This document shows, piece by piece, positions 32,810 to 40,986 of a DNA stretch of 45,346 nt. Position 1 is the stretch's first letter, and every line of letters starts with the position of its first letter. A program made the translations under genes and the position numbers. Under the pieces are notes generated by a model. That model made no database searches. It was not told the DNA's origin and saw nothing but the letters and a program-made list of their open reading frames with translations. This DNA is from Firmicutes bacterium UBA7510 (GTDB lineage Bacteria; Bacillota; Clostridia; Tissierellales; Sedimentibacteraceae): assembly GCA_002479485.1 (NCBI GenBank), contig DLNM01000059.1, forward strand, positions 269 through 45,614. Reading direction: 5' to 3'.

Positions 32810-35540
32810 ACCAGCTATCTCCAACATTAATATCAACTTCTAGATGAACTCTAAAACTGTCAACAACATTTTCCATTTCATTTTTAAGAATTTCTTTCAC
32901 CTTATCTACCTCATCCTTGCAAGCCTCAACTATTAGCTCATCGTGTACCTGTAATAAAAGTCTTGATTTCATGTTGTTTTCTTTAAGCTTTTTATATACT
33001 CTTATCATTGCAATTTTTATAATATCTGCTGCTGTACCTTGAACAGGAGTGTTTAATGCAATTCTTTCACCAAAAGATCTAATATTAAAATTTCTTGACT
33101 CAAGCTCTGGAATATATCTTCTTCTGCCAAAATAAGTTTCTACATATAAATTCTTCTTGCTTTGCTCAACTATATTTTTCATATAGCTATCAATGTTATG
33201 ATAATAATTCAAATAATTTTCAATATACTCTTTAGCTTCTTTACGAGATATATCTAAATCTCTCCCAAGTCCATAGTCGCTGATTCCATAAATTATGCCA
33301 AAATTTACAGCCTTGGCTCTACTTCTCATCATTGATGTAACTTCTTCAAGTTTAACCTTGAATACTTCAGACGCTGTTTTAGAGTGTATATCTTCATGAT
33401 TAATAAAAGCATTTATCAAATTTTCTTCGTTTGAAAGCTCAGCCAGAACTCTTAGCTCTATTTGAGAATAGTCGGCATCAACTAAAACATAGCCGTCTTC
33501 AGCAATAAAGGCTCTTCTAATTTCTTTTCCTTCCTCTGTTCTAGTTGGAATATTTTGCAGATTAGGATCTGTACTACTGATTCTGCCTGTTGTAGTAATG
33601 GTTTGATTTAATACTGAATGTACTCTGCCGTCATTTTCACCAATTACAGCCTTAAGTCCCTCTACATAGGTTGAGTTTAATTTAGTAAGCTGTCTGTATT
33701 CTATAATTTTATTTATAACTGGATGCTTGCTTTTTAATTTATCAAGAACTTCTATATCAGTAGAATATCCTGTTTTAGTCTTTTTAATTACCTCTAAATT
33801 TAGCTTTTCAAATAATATAACTCCTAACTGCTTTGGAGAATTTATATTAAACTTTTCTCCAACCATTTCATATATAACTTCCTCAAGTATGGTAAGCTTA
33901 TTGTTGAATTTTTCTCCAAGTTCATCTAAAATATTTAAATCAATTTTAAAACCTACAAATTCCATATATGCCAACACCTCTACAAGAGGCATCTCAATAT
34001 TGTAAAATAAATCACACATATGAAACTTTTCAATTTCTTCAACTATTTTACTTTCAATTTTTATAACAGTAGAAATATAGTCATATAAATACTGTTTATT
34101 TTTTTCAACATCTAATTCTTTAAAGCTAACACGTGCTTTTCCACTACCTAAATAATCATTTATTGATGGTATATCAATTTCTAAAAATTCATAGGAAAGT
34201 TTATCAATACTATAAGAGCTGTCAGAAGGATTTAATATATACTTAGCGACTTCTCCATCAAAATTAGCATTATTTAATGATATACCCTTTTTTAGTAAAT
34301 AAATTATATCAGATTTTAAATCATGACCAATTTTTTTAATGCTATTATCCTCAAAAACATCCTTCAAATTATCTAAAATTTTTACCTCATTATTTTCATT
34401 TACATTAATATAAAATATCTTATCTTCACATGATGATAAGCCAATAGCCACAGCATTTGAATATAAAGCCCTATCGCCATCTAGCAAAAATTTTAACGCT
34501 AATTTTCCACTTTTTCTAGCTTTATTTTTTATTTCATTAATGGCTTCTAGATTTGAATCATCTATAAAAGTCATATTAGATTTAACATCATTATTTTCTT
34601 TACCCATAGTAATAGGTGCCTTTGGCATATCAAAAATTGAAAATTGAGAGTTTAAATTTTCATTAGTTTCATCATTAGCACTACTTAATATTCTCTTTTT
34701 AAAGTTTTTAAATTCAAGCTCATCATACAGATTCATAAGTTTTTCACCGTCCACATCTACTCGCTTGTATTCATTAAAATCTATTTCAACAGGTATATCC
34801 GTTACAATTTTCGCCAAAGTTTTGCTCATATATGCTTGCATTTTGTCATTTTCTAGCTTTTCCTTTAACTTACCTGTTATATTGTCTATGTTTGAATATA
34901 AATTATCTAAGTCATGATATTCTTTAATAAGCTTTATTGCTGTTTTTTCTCCAACACCTGAAACACCTGGAATATTATCTGACTGATCACCCATAAGTGC
35001 CTTTAAATCAACAAATTCTTCAGGTTGTATCTCATAATCTTCTTTTATAGCAGCTCTGTCCATTTCTTTTATGTTTGTAACGCCTTTTTTAGTTAATAGT
35101 ACCTTAACATTATCATCTACCAATTGAAGATAGTCTTTATCACTTGTAACCAAATAAACATCAATTCCATTTTCAACAGAAGCCTTTGACATAGTTCCTG
35201 CAACGTCGTCAGCTTCGAAACCATCTATTTCTACACACTTTATATTATGTATTTTTAAAACAGTTCTAATTAGTTCAAACTGTTCAACTAGCTCATCCGG
35301 CGCCTTAGCACGCCCCGCTTTATATTCACTATATTGTTCATGTCTAAATGTTGGTTTTTTTGGATCAAAAGCAACACATAGATACTCTGGAGAATAATCA
35401 TCTAAAAGCTTATAAAGCATACTTAAAAAACCATATACAGCATTTGTAAATTGACCTTTTTTTGTTTTCAAAGGTGGCATGGCATAAAATGCCCTAAACA
35501 ATATGCTATTTCCATCAATTATCATTATTTTACTTTTCAT
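32796..35540 (-). CDS. polA: DNA polymerase I
   Basis: Repair and Okazaki-fragment polymerase of 914 residues. The 5' nuclease domain (1-about 290) shows MIIDGNSILFRAFYAMP, VAFDP, YLVTSDKDYLQL and GVSGVGEKTAIKL. The middle 3'-5' exonuclease-like domain (about 330-500) lacks the first catalytic DxE motif (it reads LALKFLLDGD), so proofreading is probably absent, as in B. subtilis Pol I. The polymerase domain has motif A VDADYSQIELR, motif B RSRAKAVNFGIIYG and motif C QVHDELIVE. The start is the ATG at 35540, 5 nt after GGAGAT; a TTG in the ribosome binding site is discounted. It overlaps coaE. Confidence 0.96.
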   Translation of the reverse strand: MKSKIMIIDGNSILFRAFYAMPPLKTKKGQFTNAVYGFLSMLYKLLDDYSPEYLCVAFDPKKPTFRHEQYSEYKAGRAKAPDELVEQFELIRTVLKIHNIKCVEIDGFEADDVAGTMSKASVENGIDVYLVTSDKDYLQLVDDNVKVLLTKKGVTNIKEMDRAAIKEDYEIQPEEFVDLKALMGDQSDNIPGVSGVGEKTAIKLIKEYHDLDNLYSNIDNITGKLKEKLENDKMQAYMSKTLAKIVTDIPVEIDFNEYKRVDVDGEKLMNLYDELEFKNFKKRILSSANDETNENLNSQFSIFDMPKAPITMGKENNDVKSNMTFIDDSNLEAINEIKNKARKSGKLALKFLLDGDRALYSNAVAIGLSSCEDKIFYINVNENNEVKILDNLKDVFEDNSIKKIGHDLKSDIIYLLKKGISLNNANFDGEVAKYILNPSDSSYSIDKLSYEFLEIDIPSINDYLGSGKARVSFKELDVEKNKQYLYDYISTVIKIESKIVEEIEKFHMCDLFYNIEMPLVEVLAYMEFVGFKIDLNILDELGEKFNNKLTILEEVIYEMVGEKFNINSPKQLGVILFEKLNLEVIKKTKTGYSTDIEVLDKLKSKHPVINKIIEYRQLTKLNSTYVEGLKAVIGENDGRVHSVLNQTITTTGRISSTDPNLQNIPTRTEEGKEIRRAFIAEDGYVLVDADYSQIELRVLAELSNEENLINAFINHEDIHSKTASEVFKVKLEEVTSMMRSRAKAVNFGIIYGISDYGLGRDLDISRKEAKEYIENYLNYYHNIDSYMKNIVEQSKKNLYVETYFGRRRYIPELESRNFNIRSFGERIALNTPVQGTAADIIKIAMIRVYKKLKENNMKSRLLLQVHDELIVEACKDEVDKVKEILKNEMENVVDSFRVHLEVDINVGDSWYESK

Positions 35541-35707
35541 ACTAATCTCCAATCTTTATCAAACAGTAATATAGATAATTGTATCACAACAAAAAAGTTT
35601 TATCCATAATAAAATAAGAATTTGCCTATATAGTGTGCTAAATTATATTAACTTTATTTGCATATATGCATTGTGATTACATAGATTATTATAGGGGGGA
35701 TGATTTA

Positions 35708-36289
35708 TTGAAATTTATTGAAGCAAAACCTTTTAACTTTTCTAGCATTAAGGATATATCTAATTCACAATTAAATCAACATTACATATTATATACCCGT
35801 TATATAAGCGCTACTAACAAGGCAACTGTTGAATTAAGCAATAATTTAACATATGAAAATTGTAACATGAATTTCAGCAATCTATGGTGTGCAATTGTAA
35901 CACGTTCTTTTAATTTAGATGCAGTTAAGCTTCATGAGCTATATTTTGAAAATATGACCGGACTTAACAACAAAATGCATGGAAAAATAGACGATGTAAT
36001 CACACAGACTTTTGGTTCTTATGATAATTTCAAAGAAAAATTTAAATGTATAGGTCTTACAATGAGAGGTTGGGTTGTTTTTTGCTATGACAGCTTTACA
36101 AATGATTACTATATATATGGTCAGGATTCTCATAATACAGAAATAATTATGAATACTTATCCAATTATTGTTATGGATGTATATGAGCATGCATACATGA
36201 TAGATTTTGGAATAGATAAAGGCGCATACATAGAAGCATTTTTTAGAAATCTAGACTTTAAAGTAGTAAACAATAGATTAGGGAATTAA
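35708..36289 (+). CDS. Fe/Mn superoxide dismutase-like protein
   Basis: A 193-residue member of the Fe/Mn SOD fold, divergent from housekeeping enzymes. The four metal ligands are in place: His in NQHYILY, His in VKLHELYFEN, and Asp and His in VMDVYEHAY. A GQDS segment matches the Mn-type outer-sphere Gln, and KGAYIEAFF is the usual C-terminal helix. The HHxxY-type residues near the first ligand are changed (HYILYTRY), so catalysis is uncertain. A TTG at 35708, 8 nt after AGGGGGG, is the likely start and gives MKFIEAKPF, like the family; an ATG at 35666 has no ribosome binding site. It precedes the small Gly/Cys peptide gene by 105 nt. Confidence 0.85.
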   Translation: MKFIEAKPFNFSSIKDISNSQLNQHYILYTRYISATNKATVELSNNLTYENCNMNFSNLWCAIVTRSFNLDAVKLHELYFENMTGLNNKMHGKIDDVITQTFGSYDNFKEKFKCIGLTMRGWVVFCYDSFTNDYYIYGQDSHNTEIIMNTYPIIVMDVYEHAYMIDFGIDKGAYIEAFFRNLDFKVVNNRLGN

Positions 36290-36394
36290 TTAATAATTTA
36301 CTTTTACTTCTCAAAAAATATTTTTATATTTGTAACGCAATAAATATAACCACATATACTATACCAAACATAATAATCAAGGAGGTAAAAGTTT

Positions 36395-36511
36395 ATGGGA
36401 TTTTTCGGCGGATGTGGAGAGAACTGTGGAGGTGGAAGTAATTTATTATTTTTCTTCCTTTTGTTAGTAGTACTTTTCTGTAACTGTGGTAATAATAGCG
36501 GTTGTTGCTAA
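36395..36511 (+). CDS. 38-residue Gly/Cys-rich membrane peptide
   Basis: A short gene with a strong ribosome binding site, AAGGAGG, 10 nt before the ATG. The product starts MGFFGGCGENCGGGSN, has a hydrophobic segment LLFFFLLLVVLFC (17-29), and ends NCGNNSGCC. It contains six cysteines. It resembles small hydrophobic Gly-rich peptides of spore-forming Firmicutes (YjcZ type), many of them sporulation-expressed, but it is too short to assign with confidence. It has its own terminator at 36540-36576, which supports a real gene. Confidence 0.7.
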   Translation: MGFFGGCGENCGGGSNLLFFFLLLVVLFCNCGNNSGCC

Positions 36512-36539
36512 CAACAAATAAAATTTGTTATTAATTAAT

Positions 36540-36576
36540 AAAAATATTGCGTCCTTAAAGAAGACGCAATATTTTT
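36540..36576. terminator. Bidirectional terminator between the small peptide gene and the LysR gene
   Basis: AAAATATTGCGTC/GACGCAATATTTT, a 13-bp perfect stem with a 9-nt loop, flanked by A-run and T-run. It separates convergent genes and touches the LysR stop codon. Confidence 0.88.
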
Positions 36577-37474
36577 ATTTTCCAAATTTCTTTATTATAA
36601 AATCTCTAAAAGCTTCTTCAGTTCTAGAGAAATATCTATTGATGTGATAAACAAAATACAAATGTCTTTTTAGTTCTAAATCTTTTATTTTAATAGGCAC
36701 AATAGAGCCTTCATTTATTTCTTTTTCTATAGCTAACTTAGATATAATTGTTATACCCATGTCGTTTTTTACTAAGGTTTTAATAATGTCGTTATCCTCA
36801 ACTCTTACCTTTGTTTTTAAGTCCTCTAAATATAAATTTTTCATATTTAAATAGTTTTCAAATGTTTTAAGAGTTGCAGAGCCTTTTTCTCTTGAGATAA
36901 AATCATGCTCAAATAAGAAGTCTATTGGTACACTTTGATTTTTAAATTTAGAATATTTATTTGCAGATGCAGCAATAACTAGCTCATCATCAGCTATAGT
37001 AACAAAGTTTAATTTACTTTTTTTATATACCGCTCCTGTAAAACCAAAATTTACCAAACCATCTTCTATATAGTTAAATACTATTTTTGAATCTACCTTT
37101 TTAACATCGTATATAACCGCTGGGTAAATTTTATTAAATTCAAATATAATATTATAAAGAAAATAGTCAGCGGGTAAAGAGCTTGAATAAATATTAACTT
37201 CTCCATCTAAAGTGCTATCTTCTTTTTTTAGCTTATCATAAATTTTATTTTCTTCACAAAGTATATTTAAAGCAAATTTATAAAGCTCTTTTCCAGCCTC
37301 TGTGGGAATCATATCTCTTCCATCTTTTATAAGTAAAACTATCCCAAACTCTTTTTCTAAAAGTTGAAGCTGTTTAGATACTGCTGGTTGTGTTATATAA
37401 AGCTTTTCAGCAGCTTTAGATATGTTTTTTAAATTTATAACCTCAATAAATGTCTTTAAATATGATGTGTTCAT
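36575..37474 (-). CDS. LysR-family transcriptional regulator
   Basis: A 299-residue LysR protein. The N-terminal winged helix has NISKAAEKLYITQPAVSKQL and LEKEFGIVLL. The rest is the two-lobed effector domain, with ADYFLYNIIFEF at the first strand-helix and VKNDMGITIISKLA typical of the family. It follows hutP by 25 nt on the same strand and may share its transcript, so histidine or urocanate utilisation is a plausible target; this is inference. No divergent target gene is present. Confidence 0.93.
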   Translation of the reverse strand: MNTSYLKTFIEVINLKNISKAAEKLYITQPAVSKQLQLLEKEFGIVLLIKDGRDMIPTEAGKELYKFALNILCEENKIYDKLKKEDSTLDGEVNIYSSSLPADYFLYNIIFEFNKIYPAVIYDVKKVDSKIVFNYIEDGLVNFGFTGAVYKKSKLNFVTIADDELVIAASANKYSKFKNQSVPIDFLFEHDFISREKGSATLKTFENYLNMKNLYLEDLKTKVRVEDNDIIKTLVKNDMGITIISKLAIEKEINEGSIVPIKIKDLELKRHLYFVYHINRYFSRTEEAFRDFIIKKFGK

Positions 37475-37499
37475 TAAACCTTTTCTCCCTATAGATTAA

Positions 37500-37937
37500 T
37501 TAAATAGACTGTATACCCATACCAATGGCTTCATGTTCAAAGCCCTTTCGAGGTGAACCTATTTGTCCATATAAAACAACAGCAATCCACTCACCACTTG
37601 ATTTATCCTCTTCAATTAAATTACCTCTAACTATTGAATAGGTTAATCCAACACTTCTAAGCACTTCTCCAAGCACAACCTGACCTCTACAATAACCACT
37701 TAAGGCCTCTACAATTGCGTGATATAAAGAATGCTCATCATGATAATTCTCCCTTATTATGTCTTCTCTTAAAGCAGCTGTTTCAATTGCAGCAATTATC
37801 TTTTGAGAATCCATAGATCCAGCAGTACCTCTGTATATAGTATAACCTTTATTTTCGTAATACTCCTTCATCCTATCATAATCATCGCATAATGTCAAAA
37901 GTAGAGCTATTTTGCCTATACCTTTATATTCATTCAA
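37500..37937 (-). CDS. hutP: Hut operon positive regulator HutP
   Basis: RNA-binding antiterminator of histidine-utilisation operons, active with L-histidine and Mg2+. The 145-residue sequence follows B. subtilis HutP closely: GSMDSQKIIAAIETAA, HSLYHAIVEAL, RGQVVLGEVLRSVGL, GEWIAVVLYGQIG and the histidine-containing end KGFEHEAIGMGI. The family binds NAG triplet repeats flanking a terminator. In Bacillus hutP is the first gene of the operon; here it is downstream of hutU-ftcD-hutI-fchA and separated from fchA by a terminator, with a LysR gene after it. Confidence 0.95.
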   Translation of the reverse strand: MNEYKGIGKIALLLTLCDDYDRMKEYYENKGYTIYRGTAGSMDSQKIIAAIETAALREDIIRENYHDEHSLYHAIVEALSGYCRGQVVLGEVLRSVGLTYSIVRGNLIEEDKSSGEWIAVVLYGQIGSPRKGFEHEAIGMGIQSI

Positions 37938-37973
37938 ATCAACACACCTCTATATATTTTATATTATTTTATT

Positions 37974-37988
37974 ATGAAATAATTTCAT
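37974..37988. promoter_or_regulatory. Palindrome upstream of hutP
   Basis: ATGAAAT-A-ATTTCAT is a perfect 15-bp palindrome 37 bp before the hutP start. It could be an operator for hutP, but no protein is identified. AT-rich sequence makes chance occurrence possible. Confidence 0.35.
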
Positions 37989-38009
37989 ACATTAGACTTC
38001 ATCTATAAA

Positions 38010-38035
38010 CAAAAGGAAAGGATTACTCCTTTCCT
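38010..38035 (-). terminator. Terminator after fchA
   Basis: AGGAAAGGA/TCCTTTCCT, perfect 9-bp stem with a 4-nt loop, followed by TTTGTTT. It separates the catabolic hut genes from hutP and the LysR gene. Confidence 0.8.
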
Positions 38036-38045
38036 AATTTTATCA

Positions 38046-38660
38046 TTAATATGGTGATTTGTTTAGTATTTTTTTCTCAAATTCAATAACTTTTTCTTCT
38101 AAATCCTTAACTTTTTTATTCATGTCAACAACATATGCTTCATCTTTTATAGATGCAAGATTTATTTTTGTATTTAATAATGCTGATAAAACAGCAGTTC
38201 TAGCAAGCATTGCAGATACTAATCCATCAGTTACTGCATTTGCATTTCCATGCTCAACTACTTTATCTGCTAAAGGCATTATTTCAAAAGCATCACATGC
38301 AATTTCAAAAGGTACTGATGCAGCAGTTTTTAAACCAGCTTGCATAGCAGAAGTTCTTGCTTCTTTTTCTTCTTCTGTATCCTTTGGCATCTTCATAGCT
38401 TTCATTACATCATTAAATGAGTTACTATCTCTTAGAATATCGTCAAGCAATCTTTCTCTTAACTTAGCACCTTCAGCCGATATATCTTTCATTTCAGCTT
38501 CAAATTCTTCATATTTTTTCTTACCAATTGTTAAGTTTGCTACCATTTCTGTAAGAGCAGCAGACAAAGCACCACTTACTGCAGCAATACTTCCGCCACC
38601 TGGAACTGGCTCTGCTGAAGCAGTTTGAGCAGCAAAATCAACTAATTTCATTTCTTTCAT
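38046..38660 (-). CDS. fchA: Formimidotetrahydrofolate cyclodeaminase
   Basis: Converts 5-formimino-THF to 5,10-methenyl-THF and ammonia, taking over the product of FtcD. It is a free-standing FTCD C-terminal domain of 204 residues: PVPGGGSIAAVSGALSAAL, a Met-rich central helix (VMKAMKMPKDTEEEK) and VVEHGNANAVTDGL. The all-helical fold ends with a coiled coil. The ATG at 38660 follows ATGGAGG by 5 nt; the ATG inside the ribosome binding site is discounted. Last of the catabolic hut genes before the terminator. Confidence 0.94.
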   Translation of the reverse strand: MKEMKLVDFAAQTASAEPVPGGGSIAAVSGALSAALTEMVANLTIGKKKYEEFEAEMKDISAEGAKLRERLLDDILRDSNSFNDVMKAMKMPKDTEEEKEARTSAMQAGLKTAASVPFEIACDAFEIMPLADKVVEHGNANAVTDGLVSAMLARTAVLSALLNTKINLASIKDEAYVVDMNKKVKDLEEKVIEFEKKILNKSPY

Positions 38661-38727
38661 ATTTTCCTCCATGAATCTATATTAAATTTTCGCTTTTATG
38701 TGAAGCTAGAATTTATCCACTCTACAA

Positions 38728-39990
38728 TTATAGTTTCACAATTTTCCCGTTTTTAATTACTGTTTCTACTATATTAACTCCTACATGATATGGTAAAAAA
38801 TGTATTGATGGATATTCAAGTATTATTATATCAGCTTTTTTACCAACTTCAATACTACCTATAGAATCTGCTCTATTAACCGCCGCTGCTGCATTGATAG
38901 TAAGAGCTGTTATTATTTCTTCAATAGAAAGTTTCATTTGTATAGCAGAAACCGCTATTAAAAGAGGTATTGAATTTGAAAAACAACTACCTGGATTTAA
39001 GTCTGTAGCAAGCGCAACCGCACAATTGTTATCAATCATATATCTACCTCTAGCATACTCTTCCTTTAAAGAAAATGCTGTTATAGGCAACAAGGAACAA
39101 ATAACTCCAGCCTTAGCCATATCTTGTATACCCTTATCAGATGCTTGTAGCAGATGGTCAGCTGAAACAGCTCCAAGCTCAGCCGCTAATTCTGCTCCAC
39201 CTAACTGAACTATTTCATCTGCATGAATTTTTAATTTAAAGCCCATATCTTTAGCAGCTTTTAAAAATCTTCTTGACTGATCTACTGTAAAAACATTTTT
39301 TTCACAGAATATATCGGCAAATTCAGCTAGATTTCTTTCTTTAACCACCGGCATAACATTATTTATCATAAAATCTAAGAACTCATCTTCTTTTCCCTTA
39401 TACTCTGGAAGCACACTATGAGGTCCTAAAAAAGTAGAAACTATATCTATCGGTTCCTCTGCATCAAGAATTTTCATAGCTTCAAGCTGTTTTATCTCTG
39501 TATCCATGTCAAGGCCATAACCACTTTTTCCTTCAACTGTAGTTACACCAAATTGCATCATTTTATGAAGTCTTTTTCTACCTATTTCTACTAAGTTTTC
39601 TAAAGATTCTTCTCTTGTGGCTCTTACAGAATTGGTTATACCACCGCCTCTTTCCATTATAGACATGTAGGTATCACCTCTAAGTCTCCAAGAAAACTCA
39701 TCTGCTCTATAACCACCAAATATAAGATGAGTATGTGAATCAACAAAACCTGGTAACACTGCTTTATTTGCAGCATCAATAACCTCATAATTTTTTTCAT
39801 CAAACTTTGATAAAATTTCATTAGTAGCACCCACTGCTACAATTATCCCATCTTCAATTACTACAGCTCCATTTTTTATAATGCCTACATCAGACATTTC
39901 TGTGCCCTTTTTAGGGGCGCTACCATGATTTGGAGCATTACCCTTACAGGTAACTAGCTCAGTAGCATTTTTTATAATAAGCTTATTCAT
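38728..39990 (-). CDS. hutI: Imidazolonepropionase
   Basis: Hydrolyses 4-imidazolone-5-propanoate to N-formimino-L-glutamate. It is a metal-dependent amidohydrolase of 420 residues: PGFVDSHTHLIFGG with the first metal His pair (about 76-90), the RGDTYMSIMERGGGI loop typical of HutI, GKSGYGLD, IHADEIVQLGGAELA, and the catalytic Asp in LATDLNPGS. It lies between ftcD (12-nt gap) and fchA. Confidence 0.96.
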   Translation of the reverse strand: MNKLIIKNATELVTCKGNAPNHGSAPKKGTEMSDVGIIKNGAVVIEDGIIVAVGATNEILSKFDEKNYEVIDAANKAVLPGFVDSHTHLIFGGYRADEFSWRLRGDTYMSIMERGGGITNSVRATREESLENLVEIGRKRLHKMMQFGVTTVEGKSGYGLDMDTEIKQLEAMKILDAEEPIDIVSTFLGPHSVLPEYKGKEDEFLDFMINNVMPVVKERNLAEFADIFCEKNVFTVDQSRRFLKAAKDMGFKLKIHADEIVQLGGAELAAELGAVSADHLLQASDKGIQDMAKAGVICSLLPITAFSLKEEYARGRYMIDNNCAVALATDLNPGSCFSNSIPLLIAVSAIQMKLSIEEIITALTINAAAAVNRADSIGSIEVGKKADIIILEYPSIHFLPYHVGVNIVETVIKNGKIVKL

Positions 39991-40002
39991 ATAAACCTCT
40001 AA

Positions 40003-40893
40003 TTATAATCTAGTTTCTAAAACTTGATCCATACTAAAGTTTTCTATTCTTAAATAGTATTCAGCGCAATCAATTAATGCTTGCATTGGAACTAATCCTA
40101 TAACTTCACTTCCAACAACATTAACACCATATCTTTGAGCTTCCATTTTTACTGTCTCGAAAACTCTATAAACTGCTGACTTAGTATAGTCAGTAAGATT
40201 CATAGAAACTTGAACTATTTTTCTTTCTTCTAACTCAACACCCATAGCCTTAACAAATCTAAATCCTCCACCTAAGTGTCTAACTTGTTTAGCGATCTTA
40301 TCAGCTACAGATAAATCACTTGTTCCTAAATTAATGTTAAATGCAACTAATGGCATTCTAGCTCCAATTGCAGTTACACCAGCAGTAGGATGTATGGTTG
40401 AAGGTCCAAAATCTGGCTTCCACATATCATCTGTCATTTTTTCAGCCATTCCTTCAAATTGTCCTTTTCTAATTGTTGCTAAATTCTCTCTATGAGATGC
40501 TGATGCTGACTTTTCATATAGGAAAAAAGGCAACCCATATTTTTCTGATGCTTCTTTAGCTACTTCTTTAGCTAATTTGTCAGCTTCTTCAATAGTTACA
40601 TTTCTTATTGGAATAAATGGAACAACGTCAACTGCTCCCATACGTGGATGCTGTCCTTCATGCTTAGTCATATCAATTAAACTAACTGCATTTCCTATAG
40701 CTTCTATCATAGCCTCTTTTAATGCTTCTGGCTCTCCAACCACTGTAACCACACATCTATTATGATCTTTGTCTGTACTGTAATCTAATAATTTTACATT
40801 TTCTTTTGCTCTAAATGCTTGTACTATTTTCTCAACCTTTTCTAAATCTCTACCTTCACTAAAATTTGGAACACACTCAACTATTCTTTTCAC
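40003..40893 (-). CDS. ftcD: Glutamate formimidoyltransferase
   Basis: Transfers the formimino group of formiminoglutamate to THF, releasing glutamate. It has the FTCD N-terminal domains only (296 residues): ECVPNFSEGRDLEKVE at the start, the catalytic-region KHEGQHPRMGAVDVVPFIP, GLPFFLYEKSA, and GPSTIHPTAGVTAIGAR. The cyclodeaminase domain of the mammalian fusion is the separate fchA here. The two steps let the cell save the one-carbon unit and glutamate from histidine. It starts 93 nt after hutU, across a large hairpin. Confidence 0.95.
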   Translation of the reverse strand: MKRIVECVPNFSEGRDLEKVEKIVQAFRAKENVKLLDYSTDKDHNRCVVTVVGEPEALKEAMIEAIGNAVSLIDMTKHEGQHPRMGAVDVVPFIPIRNVTIEEADKLAKEVAKEASEKYGLPFFLYEKSASASHRENLATIRKGQFEGMAEKMTDDMWKPDFGPSTIHPTAGVTAIGARMPLVAFNINLGTSDLSVADKIAKQVRHLGGGFRFVKAMGVELEERKIVQVSMNLTDYTKSAVYRVFETVKMEAQRYGVNVVGSEVIGLVPMQALIDCAEYYLRIENFSMDQVLETRL

Positions 40894-40924
40894 TTTAATA
40901 TCCTCCCTTTAAGTAGATATAACC

Positions 40925-40976
40925 ACAAAGAACACAAAGTGCACTTTGTGCACTTAAGCATTATTGTGCTCTTTGT
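40925..40976 (-). other. Large hairpin between hutU and ftcD
   Basis: Outer arms ACAAAGAACACAA and TTGTGCTCTTTGT pair at 12 of 13 positions. The interior contains the perfect 18-bp palindrome CACAAAGTGCACTTTGTG (40933-40950), which could pair with itself instead. No T-run follows in the direction of transcription, so this may be a protein- or RNA-level control site within the hut operon. Confidence 0.55.
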
Positions 40977-40986
40977 AGTCAATTAT

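Noticed and set aside
38059..38628. A 189-codon open frame on the plus strand opposite fchA
   Set aside because: It is antisense to a well-supported gene, has no ribosome binding site, and its Ser/Phe-rich composition is what the reverse complement of an Ala/Glu-rich protein gives.
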